A stretch of DNA of 9,465 bases from Burkholderiales bacterium (GTDB lineage Bacteria; Pseudomonadota; Gammaproteobacteria; Burkholderiales; Burkholderiaceae_E). The notes under the pieces are model-generated. The model was not told the origin of the DNA. It saw nothing but the letters and a program-made list of their open reading frames with translations, and did not search any database. Shown piece by piece: positions 1-6,296 of the stretch (position 1 is its first letter; every line of letters starts with the position of its first letter). Position numbers and translations under genes: made by a program. Location: contig CP070753.1 in the NCBI GenBank assembly GCA_020348765.1, forward strand, positions 520,747-530,211, read 5' to 3'.

Positions 1-102
1 GCCGGCATCGAGATGCTGCAAGCCGTGGCGCTGCCGCCCAACGACGGCGGCGTCGCGCTCGGCCAGGCCTGGGTCGCACAGCGAGCGCTCGACAGCGCGT
101 AA
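1..102 (+). CDS. hypF: HypF-like carbamoyltransferase, C-terminal end (partial)
   Basis: Frame 1 is open from the window edge to TAA at 100-102 and encodes the last 33 residues of a protein that starts outside the window. The segment PPNDGGVALGQAWVA matches the conserved C-terminus of HypF, where a DGG-x-ALGQ motif closes the Kae1/YgjD-like carbamoyltransferase domain. HypF makes the carbamoyl group that becomes the CN ligands of the NiFe-hydrogenase active site, working in the cytoplasm with HypE. The C-terminal motif is what I see; the name rests on family knowledge. Other carbamoyltransferases of the same superfamily share parts of this motif, so a HypF-related protein is possible. No other hydrogenase gene is visible, and the gene downstream appears to have its own promoter. 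Confidence 0.7.
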   Translation, partial: AGIEMLQAVALPPNDGGVALGQAWVAQRALDSA

Positions 103-136
103 CAGCTCGCCGGTTCCGGGCGTCGGCTCTGCATGC

Positions 137-165
137 TTGTTGGCGCACCGCCCGGGCCATACAAT
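137..165 (+). promoter_or_regulatory. Candidate sigma70-type promoter for the first amidohydrolase
   Basis: TTGTTG at 137-142 and TACAAT at 160-165 are separated by exactly 17 bp. The -10 hexamer matches the consensus at 5 of 6 positions and the -35 at 3 of 6. Transcription would begin near 172, about 35 nt before the ATG at 206. This also argues against the in-frame ATG at 137, which would lie inside the promoter. Seen by eye only. Confidence 0.45.
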
Positions 166-194
166 CGAACGCGCCATCCACGCATGCGGGCGCC

Positions 195-201
195 AGGGAG
201 G
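195..201 (+). promoter_or_regulatory. Ribosome binding site that fixes the start at 206
   Basis: AGGGAGG lies 4 nt before ATG 206. It supports this start over the upstream in-frame ATG at 137, which has no comparable purine tract. Confidence 0.7.
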
Positions 202-205
202 CCGA

Positions 206-1219
206 ATGAAGATCGACGTCTTCAACCATATCCTGCCGATGCCTTACTTCGAGCTGATGACGAAGCTGGCCCCGGAGCACAAGGACATGGGCAAGCGGGT
301 CAGCGAGATCCCGTACCTGGTCGACCTGGACCTGCGTTTCAAGGTCATGGACCGGTTCGGCGACTACCGGCAGATCCTTTCCATGGCTTCGCCTCCGCCC
401 GAGGTCGTCGCCGGCCCCGACGATTCGCCTGCGCTGTGCCGGTGCGGCAATGACGCCATGGCCGAGCTGTGCCAGCGCCACCCGGACCGCTTCCCCGGCT
501 TCGTCGCGTCGCTGCCGATGAACAACCCGGACGCGGCGATGCAGGAGGCAGAGCGCGTGCTGCGTGAGCTGGGGGCCCGGGGCGTGCAGGTCTTCAGCAA
601 CGTCAACGGCAGGCCGCTCGATGCGCCGGAGTTCCTGCCGCTGTACGACATCATGGCCGGGCACGACCTGCCGATCTGGCTGCACCCGGCGCGCGCGGCG
701 AACTTCCCGGACTATCTGGCCGAGGACAAGTCGAAGTACGAGATCTGGTGGACCTTCGGCTGGCCGTACGAGACCAGCGTCGCGATGGCGCGCATCGTGT
801 TCGCCGGGCTGTTCGACCGGCATCCCGGGCTGAAGGTCATCACGCATCACTACGGCGGCATGGCGCCGTTCTTCGAGGGACGCGTCGGCCCGGGCTGGGA
901 CCAGCTGGGCAGCCGAACCTCGGACGAGGACTATGGTGCGCTGCTACGCAGCCTGAAGAAGCGGCCGATCGACTACTTCCGGATGTTCATCGCGGACACA
1001 GCGGTGTTCGGCTCCGATGCCGCGACCCGCTGCGGCCTGGACTTCTTCGGGGTCGACAACACGGTGTTCGCCTCCGATGCGCCGTTCGACCCGGAGAAGG
1101 GGCCGGGCTACATCCGGGAGACGATCCGGGTCGTCGACGCGCTCGAGATCACCGATGACGAGCGCGACCGGATCTACCGGCGCAATGCCGAGCGGCTGCT
1201 GAAGCTGGCGCCCGGCTGA
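206..1219 (+). CDS. Amidohydrolase_2 (ACMSD superfamily) protein with FxH in place of HxH
   Basis: This is a 337-residue protein of the amidohydrolase_2 family, the TIM-barrel group that includes ACMSD, gamma-resorcylate decarboxylase and related non-oxidative decarboxylases and hydrolases. Features seen: a beta-1 motif IDVFNH with F6-N7-H8, H160 in IWLHP (beta-5), H214/H215 in VITHHYGGMAPFFEGR, and D291 in FASDAPFDP (beta-8). Canonical members bind metal with HxH, the beta-5 His and the beta-8 Asp, so the first His is Phe here while the other ligands remain. Several small-molecule-degrading subfamilies start with similar VFNH sequences, so this may be a subfamily trait rather than decay. The start at 206 is chosen for its Shine-Dalgarno site and because the family motif begins at residue 3. 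A decarboxylase or hydrolase of a catabolic intermediate is likely; the substrate is unknown. It may work with the transporter and ThDP genes downstream. Confidence 0.85.
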   Translation: MKIDVFNHILPMPYFELMTKLAPEHKDMGKRVSEIPYLVDLDLRFKVMDRFGDYRQILSMASPPPEVVAGPDDSPALCRCGNDAMAELCQRHPDRFPGFVASLPMNNPDAAMQEAERVLRELGARGVQVFSNVNGRPLDAPEFLPLYDIMAGHDLPIWLHPARAANFPDYLAEDKSKYEIWWTFGWPYETSVAMARIVFAGLFDRHPGLKVITHHYGGMAPFFEGRVGPGWDQLGSRTSDEDYGALLRSLKKRPIDYFRMFIADTAVFGSDAATRCGLDFFGVDNTVFASDAPFDPEKGPGYIRETIRVVDALEITDDERDRIYRRNAERLLKLAPG

Positions 1220-1225
1220 GGTCGC

Positions 1226-1257
1226 CGCGACCGCGCCGCGGCCGCGCCGGGGTCGCG
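1226..1257 (+). terminator. GC-rich stem-loop after the first amidohydrolase gene
   Basis: CGCGACC (1226-1232) is perfectly complementary to GGTCGCG (1251-1257). The 18-nt loop contains a further CCGCGG palindrome at 1236-1241. It starts 7 nt after the stop codon, the right place for a terminator, but there is no U-tract after the stem, so intrinsic termination is doubtful. In such GC-rich DNA it may also be a chance hairpin. Confidence 0.3.
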
Positions 1258-1260
1258 CTA

Positions 1261-1287
1261 TTGCGGCCCGTATGGTAGTGCTATCGT
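1261..1287 (+). promoter_or_regulatory. Weak candidate promoter ahead of the TAXI transporter genes
   Basis: The 196-bp gap 1220-1415 has little recognisable content apart from the hairpin at its left. TTGCGG (1261-1266) and TATCGT (1282-1287) are 15 bp apart, matching the -35 and -10 consensus at 3 of 6 and 4 of 6 positions with a short spacer. A promoter somewhere in this gap is plausible because the gap separates two units, but this assignment is tentative. Confidence 0.2.
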
Positions 1288-1403
1288 GCGCAGGTCGCCG
1301 TGAGCGTCATCGCCGCGAAGTCCCCGGTTGCCGAGGGCCAGAGACGCGCGGGTGGTGCAGGCTCGCGACACGATCACGGGCAACCAGACTCGATAACCAG
1401 ACA

Positions 1404-1409
1404 GAGGAG
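1404..1409 (+). promoter_or_regulatory. Ribosome binding site of the TAXI binding protein
   Basis: GAGGAG lies 6 nt before ATG 1416. It selects this start over the in-frame ATG at 1272, whose extra 48 residues are Arg-rich and would hide the signal peptide. Confidence 0.7.
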
Positions 1410-1415
1410 ACATCC

Positions 1416-2387
1416 ATGAGCAGGCACAACAGATTCGGTTCGCTGGCCGTGGCATGCGCCATGCTGCTCGCGGCCGGCGGCGTCGCGGCACAGACCGTCG
1501 GCGTGGCTGCATCGAACCCCGGTTCGCTGTACCACTCGACCGGCTCGGCGCTGGCGAAGCTGATGAGCGAACAGGCCGGCGTGCCGGCCACGGTGCAACC
1601 GTTCGCCAGTGCGACCATCTACCTGCCGGCGGTCAATGCCGGCGAGTACCAGTTCGGCATCACCAACGAGGACGAGGCGCGCCTGGCGGTCACCGGAGCC
1701 GGGCACTTCGCGGGGCGTCCGGGCGCCGACCTGCGCGCGGTCTCGATCCTGTACCCGCTGCGCCTCGGCTTCTTCGTGCGCAAGGACTCGGACATCAAGG
1801 ACGTGAGCGGCCTGAAGGGCAAGCGGATCACCTATGGCTTCACCAGCCAGAAGACGATCCCGCCGATCATCGCGGCGACGCTCGAGATCGCGGGCCTGAG
1901 CGAGAGCGACATCAAGCCGGTGATGGTGCCGAACGTGGTCGGCGGCGCCAACGCGTTCATCGCCGGCAAGGCCGATGCGTTCATCTTCGCGCTCGGCGCG
2001 GCCAAGGTCGCCGAGGCCAATGCCTCGGCCGGCGGCATTCGCCTGCTGGGCTTCGGCGACACGGCGGAGAACCTGGCCGTCGTGCGCAAGCACTTCCCGC
2101 CGGCGTACATCAAGCAGGAAGCGGCGCATGCGCGCAACATCGGCGTGACCGCGCCGACCAACGCGATCGCCTATGACGTGCTGCTGATGTCGAACGCGCA
2201 GACCGACGAGGACACGGTCTACAAGGTGGCCAAGGCGATGCACGGCAACAAGAAGGCGATGGCGGCCTCGTTCGGCGTGTTGAACCTGTTCCAGCCCGAT
2301 CGCATGAACAAGCCGCTGGGGCCGATCCAGTGGCACCCGGGCGCGATCCGGTTCTACAAGGAAACCGGCGCCTGGCGCGGCGAGTAG
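1416..2387 (+). CDS. TAXI-family TRAP transporter solute-binding protein
   Basis: A 323-residue periplasmic binding protein of the TAXI class, the ligand-capturing subunit of a TRAP secondary transporter. Residues 1-25 form a signal peptide: Arg-containing n-region, hydrophobic core, then VAA with likely cleavage before Q26. The mature N-terminus runs GVAASNPGSLYHSTGSALAK (about 29-48), the glycine/serine ligand-binding loop typical of TAXI proteins. The C-terminal HPGAIRFYKETG (about 307-318) is also a strong family hallmark, as is the VPNVVGGANAFIAGKADA stretch near 171-188 that precedes the second lobe. The gene lies 31 bp before a fused TRAP permease, the standard pairing. TAXI transporters use ion gradients to import organic acids such as glutamate-like and dicarboxylic or aromatic acids; the substrate here is unknown. 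Length and motifs are intact. Confidence 0.93.
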   Translation: MSRHNRFGSLAVACAMLLAAGGVAAQTVGVAASNPGSLYHSTGSALAKLMSEQAGVPATVQPFASATIYLPAVNAGEYQFGITNEDEARLAVTGAGHFAGRPGADLRAVSILYPLRLGFFVRKDSDIKDVSGLKGKRITYGFTSQKTIPPIIAATLEIAGLSESDIKPVMVPNVVGGANAFIAGKADAFIFALGAAKVAEANASAGGIRLLGFGDTAENLAVVRKHFPPAYIKQEAAHARNIGVTAPTNAIAYDVLLMSNAQTDEDTVYKVAKAMHGNKKAMAASFGVLNLFQPDRMNKPLGPIQWHPGAIRFYKETGAWRGE

Positions 2388-2388
2388 G

Positions 2389-2408
2389 GGCGCGCCGGTA
2401 CCGGGCCC
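2389..2408. other. Three back-to-back palindromes between the binding-protein and permease genes
   Basis: GGCGCGCC (2389-2396), GGTACC (2397-2402) and GGGCCC (2403-2408) abut without a spare base, and CCGGTACCGG (2395-2404) is itself a 10-bp palindrome. They fill most of the 31-bp gap, where no Shine-Dalgarno sequence for the permease is visible. They might form a short RNA hairpin, or be chance in GC-rich DNA. Confidence 0.4.
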
Positions 2409-2418
2409 TTCGCCGCGC

Positions 2419-4377
2419 ATGGCCCTGGGCGAAGGCAGCGCCGTCGGCGGAATCGAGTCGCCGGCGGCGCGCGCGGTCGCGCTCGCGCTGGCCGCGGCGC
2501 TGACGATCGGATCGGTCGGCTGGGCGCTCGACGCCCAGATGTGGCTCGATCTGATCATCTACCCGGCGCAGTACTTCGCCGGCATGCTGGCGCTGGCGCT
2601 GCCGCTGGTCTACATCGTCTTCCCGGCCCGGCGCGGGCGCGAGCGCAGGCGCGTGCCCTGGTACGACTGGGCCTGCGCGCTGGCCGGCTTCGTCGCGCTG
2701 GCCTACATCACCTGGGAGTACCAGCGACTGGTCGACCTGGTGCTGCTGCGGCCTCCCGACGCGGTCATCGCCGGCGCGATCGTGCTGGCCCTGTCGCTCG
2801 AGGGGCTGCGCCGCTCGACCGGCAACACGCTGCCGATCACCGCGCTGGCGTTCGTCGCCTATGCGCTGCTGGGCGACGCGTTGCCGGGCCGGGCCGGGGC
2901 CCGGCCGACCGACGTCGAAAAGCTGGTCGCGTATTTGTCGCTCGATGTCAACGGCATCCTCGGGCTGCCGCTCGGGGTCGCGGTCACGATCGTGATCGCG
3001 TTCCTGTTCTTCGGCCAGCTGCTCGCGGCCTCGGGCGGCTCGCAGTTCTTCACCGAAATTGCCATGCTGACCATGGGTCGGTTCCGCGGCGGGCCGGCCA
3101 AGATCGCCGTGGTCGGCTCGGGCCTGTTCGGCTCGATCTCCGGCAGCGCCGTGGCCAATGTCGTCGCGACCGGCGTCGTGACGATTCCGATGATCAAGCG
3201 CAGCGGCTACCCGGCCCATCGGGCCGGCGCGATCGAGGCTGCGGCATCCACCGGGGGGCAGATGATGCCGCCGGTGATGGGCGCCTCGGCCTTCCTGATG
3301 GCCGAGTTCCTGCAGATCTCGTATGCCGAGGTCGTGCTCGCGGCCCTGGTGCCGGCGTTGCTGTACTACGTGGCGCTGTTCCTGCAGGCCGACCTCGAGG
3401 CGGCCCGGCGCGGCGCGGCGCGGGTCGCGGGCAGCGAGATCCCGCCGGCGGCCGGCGTATTGCGCGGGCTGCACTTCCTGCTGCCGTTCGTGGTGCTGGT
3501 GGTGGCGTTGTTCAGCTTCAACCAGCCACCGCAGCTGGCCGCGCTGCTGGCAGCGGCGGCGGTGCTGCTGCTGGCGCTCGCGTTCGGCTATCACGGCCGT
3601 CGGCCTGGCCTCGGGCAGCTGCTGCAGGCGATCAGCGGCGCCGGCTTCGCGGTGCTCGACATCGTGATGGTCTGCGTGGCCGCAGGCATCGTGATCGGCG
3701 TGCTCGGAATCAGCGGACTCGGGTTCAACCTGACGCTGGTGCTGGTGCAGATCGGCCAGGGCAACCTGCTGCTGCTGCTGCTGCTCGCGGCGATCGTGTG
3801 CATCGTGCTCGGCATGGGCCTGCCGACGGTCGGCGTGTACGTCCTGCTGGCGGCGCTGGTCGCACCGGCGCTGGTCGAGGTGGGCGTGACCGCCATCGGC
3901 GCGCACCTGTACGTGCTCTATTTCGGGATGATGTCGATGATCACGCCACCCGTGGCCATTGCGGCATTCGCCGCGGCCGGGCTGGCCGGCGCCAATCCGA
4001 TGCGCACCGGCTTCTCGGCGGTGCAGTTCGCCTGGATCGCCTACGTGGTGCCGGTCCTGTTCGTGCTGTCGCCCGAGCTGCTGCTGATCGGCGCAGCCGG
4101 CGACATCGTCCGGGTGCTGGTCACCGCCGTGATCGGGGTGTGGCTGGTGTCGATCGGTGCGGCCGGCTACTTCATGCGCCCGATCGGGCCGTTGCTGCGG
4201 GTGGTCTTCGTCGGCACTGGACTGGCGGCACTGTTGCCCGGCACCGCGTTCGACGGCGCAGTGTTCGTCGAACTCGCCGGCGTCGTGCTGGGCGCGCTGC
4301 TGATCGGGCTGGAGTGGGTCGTGTCGCGCAACCGGGGTCAGGCCGCGGTCGTGAACCCGTCGGAGGACGGTCGATGA
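2419..4377 (+). CDS. TRAP transporter fused permease (DctQM-type, 4TM/12TM)
   Basis: A 652-residue inner-membrane protein that combines the small (DctQ-like) and large (DctM-like) TRAP permease subunits, the arrangement usual for TAXI systems. It would take ligand from the binding protein encoded just upstream and move it into the cytoplasm, driven by a sodium or proton gradient. The N-terminal section (about 15-155) has roughly four hydrophobic segments. The large-subunit section carries family motifs: GSISGSAVANVVATG (238-252), TGGQMMPPVMGASAFLMAEF (278-297), GMGLPTVGVYVLLAALV (465-481) and FGMMSMITPPVA (502-513). Hydrophobic stretches continue to about residue 633, followed by a short hydrophilic tail. 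No upstream in-frame start exists before 2419 within the gap, and no clear Shine-Dalgarno precedes it, so translation may be coupled to the binding-protein gene. The stop overlaps the next start (ATGA). Confidence 0.93.
   Translation: MALGEGSAVGGIESPAARAVALALAAALTIGSVGWALDAQMWLDLIIYPAQYFAGMLALALPLVYIVFPARRGRERRRVPWYDWACALAGFVALAYITWEYQRLVDLVLLRPPDAVIAGAIVLALSLEGLRRSTGNTLPITALAFVAYALLGDALPGRAGARPTDVEKLVAYLSLDVNGILGLPLGVAVTIVIAFLFFGQLLAASGGSQFFTEIAMLTMGRFRGGPAKIAVVGSGLFGSISGSAVANVVATGVVTIPMIKRSGYPAHRAGAIEAAASTGGQMMPPVMGASAFLMAEFLQISYAEVVLAALVPALLYYVALFLQADLEAARRGAARVAGSEIPPAAGVLRGLHFLLPFVVLVVALFSFNQPPQLAALLAAAAVLLLALAFGYHGRRPGLGQLLQAISGAGFAVLDIVMVCVAAGIVIGVLGISGLGFNLTLVLVQIGQGNLLLLLLLAAIVCIVLGMGLPTVGVYVLLAALVAPALVEVGVTAIGAHLYVLYFGMMSMITPPVAIAAFAAAGLAGANPMRTGFSAVQFAWIAYVVPVLFVLSPELLLIGAAGDIVRVLVTAVIGVWLVSIGAAGYFMRPIGPLLRVVFVGTGLAALLPGTAFDGAVFVELAGVVLGALLIGLEWVVSRNRGQAAVVNPSEDGR
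3766..3786 (+). repeat. (CTG)6-CTC microsatellite encoding a Leu run in the permease
   Basis: Six CTG codons followed by CTC encode L450-L456 in a transmembrane segment of the permease. It is in frame, so copy changes would only add or remove leucines. This probably reflects codon bias rather than a regulated repeat. Confidence 0.7.
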
Positions 4378-6170
4378 GTGCATCGCACGCGGTGCCAGCC
4401 GGGCGCATCGTCGCCGAGCGCCTGCTCGAGCGACTGGCCGAGCTGGGCGTCGACTGCCTGTTCGGCAATGCCGGCACCGATTTCGCGCCGGTGATCGAGG
4501 CCTATGCCAGGGCCCGGTCGCGCGGCGCCCGGGTGCCCGAGCCGATCGCGGTGCCGCACGAGAACCTGGCGGTGTCGATGGCGCACGGCTACTACCATGC
4601 CACCGGGCGGCCGCAGGCGGTCATGGTGCATGTCAACGTCGGCACCGCGAACGCGCTCTGCGCACTGTTCAACGCGCGCCGGGACAACATCCCGGTGCTG
4701 GTGTTCGCCGGGCGCACGCCGCTCAGCGACGGCGAGGCCGCCGGCTCGCGCAGCGTGTTCATCCACTGGGGTCAGGAGATGTTCGACCAGGCCGGCATGG
4801 TGCGCGAGGCGGTCAAGTGGGACTACGAGCTGCGCATGGCCAGCCAGGTCGATGCCGTGCTCGACCGCGCCTACGCGATCGCGATGAGCGAGCCGCGCGC
4901 GCCGGTCTATGTCACGTTGCCGCGCGAGGTGCTGGCGCTGCCGGCGCCCGAGACGCAGCCCGCACCGCAACGGCCTTCGTCGCCGGCGCAGGACACACGA
5001 GTTGCGTCGCTGCGATCGCGGTCGTCGTCGCCCGGCGTGGCCGCGGCGGCCGCACCCGATCGCACGGCGCTGGCTCGACTGGCCGAATGGCTCGCGACCG
5101 CGGATTGCCCGCTCGCGATCACGGCCAGCCACGGGCGCCGTGCCGAAGAGGTCGAGCGGCTGGCGGCGCTCTGTACCGCCGCGGCGCTGCCGCTGGTCGC
5201 TTACCGGCCGCGCTACATGGCGCTTCCCAGCGCGCATCCGATGCTGATCGGGTACGAGCCGGCGGCTGCGCTGGCCGAGGCGGACCTGGTCATCGCGCTC
5301 GACTGCGACGTGCCGTGGATCCCGCGGCTGCATCCGCGCCAACCCGGTGCGCGCTTCGTGCAGATCGGCCCGGACCCGCTGTTCGCGAGCTACCCGCTGC
5401 GCAGCTTCCCGTGCGACCTCGCGATCGCGGCCGATACGTCCACGGTCGTGGCCGAGCTGACCGCGGCCGTACAGGGGCAGATCGAGCCGCAGCGCCTGGC
5501 GCGGCGCCAGGCGCGCGCGGCCGCCTGGCGCCAGTCAGTGTTCGGGGCCGGCGAGCTGCCGGCGCCGGCGGCCGATGCCGTCAGCTCGGTACCGTGGGTG
5601 GCCCGGTGCCTGAACCGTGCCAAGCGCGACGACGACATCCTGGTGATCGAGTCGGTGTTTCCGCTGCAGCTGCTCGAGCTCGCGACGCCGGGCACGCTGT
5701 TCGGCACCAGCCCGGCGGGCGGCCTCGGCTGGGGCCTGGGCGAGAGCATCGGCCTGAAGCTCGCGGACCGGTCACGGCGCGTGATCGCCGTGGTCGGCGA
5801 CGGCACCTACATGTTCGGCAACCCGACCCCGGCGCACTACATGTGCGCGGCGCTGCAGCTGCCGGTGCTGACCGTGATCCTCAACAACGGCATGTGGGGC
5901 GCGGTGCGACGCGCCACGCTCGGCATGTACCCGGACGGCGCAGCGGCGGCCGACGCGCAGCCGGCGCTGACGATGCTCGAACCGGCGCCTCGCTACGAGC
6001 GCGTGGTCGAGGCCTCGGGCGGCTACGGCGAGTGCGTCGAGCGCGCGGCCGACCTGCCGGCGGCGCTGGAGCGGGCCTTTCACGTGGTCGAGATCGAGCG
6101 ACGCCAGGCGGTCCTCAACGTGCTCTGTCACTACTCGGACGAAGCGGCGCGGCGCGATGCGTTGCGCTGA
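4374..6170 (+). CDS. Thiamine-diphosphate-dependent enzyme (acetolactate synthase/benzoylformate decarboxylase superfamily)
   Basis: A 598-residue three-domain ThDP enzyme. The Pyr domain (about 8-185) includes FGNAGTDF (30-37) and the catalytic glutamate E63 in VPHENLAVSMAHGY, which activates the cofactor. A central domain spans about 230-365. The PP domain (about 405-590) has the cofactor/magnesium motif GDGTYMFGN (475-483) ending with NN at 504-505, and NNGMWGAVRR after it. A low-complexity Ala/Pro/Ser/Arg linker (about 190-228) joins the first two domains. The enzyme would decarboxylate a 2-oxo acid or join or cleave C-C bonds in the cytoplasm; which one is not readable. True biosynthetic acetolactate synthase is unlikely, because there is no small-subunit gene and the context is a transporter. 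The start overlaps the permease stop as ATGA, implying translational coupling and a role in metabolising the imported compound. Oxalyl-CoA, phenylpyruvate or sulfopyruvate-like decarboxylases are among the alternatives. Confidence 0.88.
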   Translation: MSASHAVPAGRIVAERLLERLAELGVDCLFGNAGTDFAPVIEAYARARSRGARVPEPIAVPHENLAVSMAHGYYHATGRPQAVMVHVNVGTANALCALFNARRDNIPVLVFAGRTPLSDGEAAGSRSVFIHWGQEMFDQAGMVREAVKWDYELRMASQVDAVLDRAYAIAMSEPRAPVYVTLPREVLALPAPETQPAPQRPSSPAQDTRVASLRSRSSSPGVAAAAAPDRTALARLAEWLATADCPLAITASHGRRAEEVERLAALCTAAALPLVAYRPRYMALPSAHPMLIGYEPAAALAEADLVIALDCDVPWIPRLHPRQPGARFVQIGPDPLFASYPLRSFPCDLAIAADTSTVVAELTAAVQGQIEPQRLARRQARAAAWRQSVFGAGELPAPAADAVSSVPWVARCLNRAKRDDDILVIESVFPLQLLELATPGTLFGTSPAGGLGWGLGESIGLKLADRSRRVIAVVGDGTYMFGNPTPAHYMCAALQLPVLTVILNNGMWGAVRRATLGMYPDGAAAADAQPALTMLEPAPRYERVVEASGGYGECVERAADLPAALERAFHVVEIERRQAVLNVLCHYSDEAARRDALR

Positions 6171-6208
6171 GGGCCGCGGCTCGCGACGGCGCTGATGCCG
6201 ACCAGTGA

Positions 6209-6281
6209 CACCAACCCGCGGCACCAACCCGCGGCACCAACCCGCGGCACCAACCCGCGGCACCAACCCGCGGCACCAACC
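6209..6281 (+). repeat. 13-bp tandem repeat array, 5 perfect copies plus a partial sixth
   Basis: The unit CACCAACCCGCGG occurs at 6209-6221, 6222-6234, 6235-6247, 6248-6260 and 6261-6273 with no mismatch, followed by CACCAACC at 6274-6281. Each full unit carries the palindrome CCGCGG. Consecutive units can therefore fold as CCGCGG-loop(7 nt)-CCGCGG, a 6-bp GC stem, so the array could give two hairpins in series. It ends 4 bases before the Shine-Dalgarno site of the second amidohydrolase gene. Because 13 is not a multiple of 3, any copy change shifts the frame of a reading frame entering from upstream. Its function is unknown: mRNA stability, transcriptional attenuation or protein binding are options. 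Confidence 0.95.
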
Positions 6282-6285
6282 AAAC

Positions 6286-6290
6286 GGAGG
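6286..6290 (+). promoter_or_regulatory. Ribosome binding site fixing the start at 6297
   Basis: GGAGG sits 6 nt before ATG 6297. It favours this start over the in-frame ATG at 6195, which has no visible Shine-Dalgarno and would put the tandem repeat into the protein. Confidence 0.75.
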
Positions 6291-6296
6291 TCTGCC

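Noticed and set aside
137..205. Upstream in-frame ATG adding 23 residues to the first amidohydrolase
   Set aside because: No Shine-Dalgarno, overlaps the candidate promoter, and the family motif begins right after ATG 206.
1374..2558. A 394-residue minus-strand open frame over the TAXI gene
   Set aside because: Composition is typical of an antisense shadow and the opposite strand has a clear family match.
2541..4373. A long stop-free plus-strand frame that runs into the ThDP gene and would make a 1209-residue fusion
   Set aside because: Its first 611 residues are Arg/Gly/Ala-rich with no family motifs and lie over the intact TRAP permease in another frame. The ThDP protein has its own start at 4374.
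2110..4383. A 757-residue minus-strand open frame
   Set aside because: It is the complement of a GC3-rich membrane protein gene. The product is His/Gln/Arg/Asp-rich with no recognisable domain.
4374..6170. Biosynthetic acetolactate synthase (ilvB/ilvI)
   Set aside because: There is no regulatory small-subunit or ilvC gene next to it, and the sequence context is a transporter and catabolic enzymes.
6209..6281. CRISPR array
   Set aside because: The repeats are 13 bp and directly adjoining, without spacers, and no cas gene is nearby.
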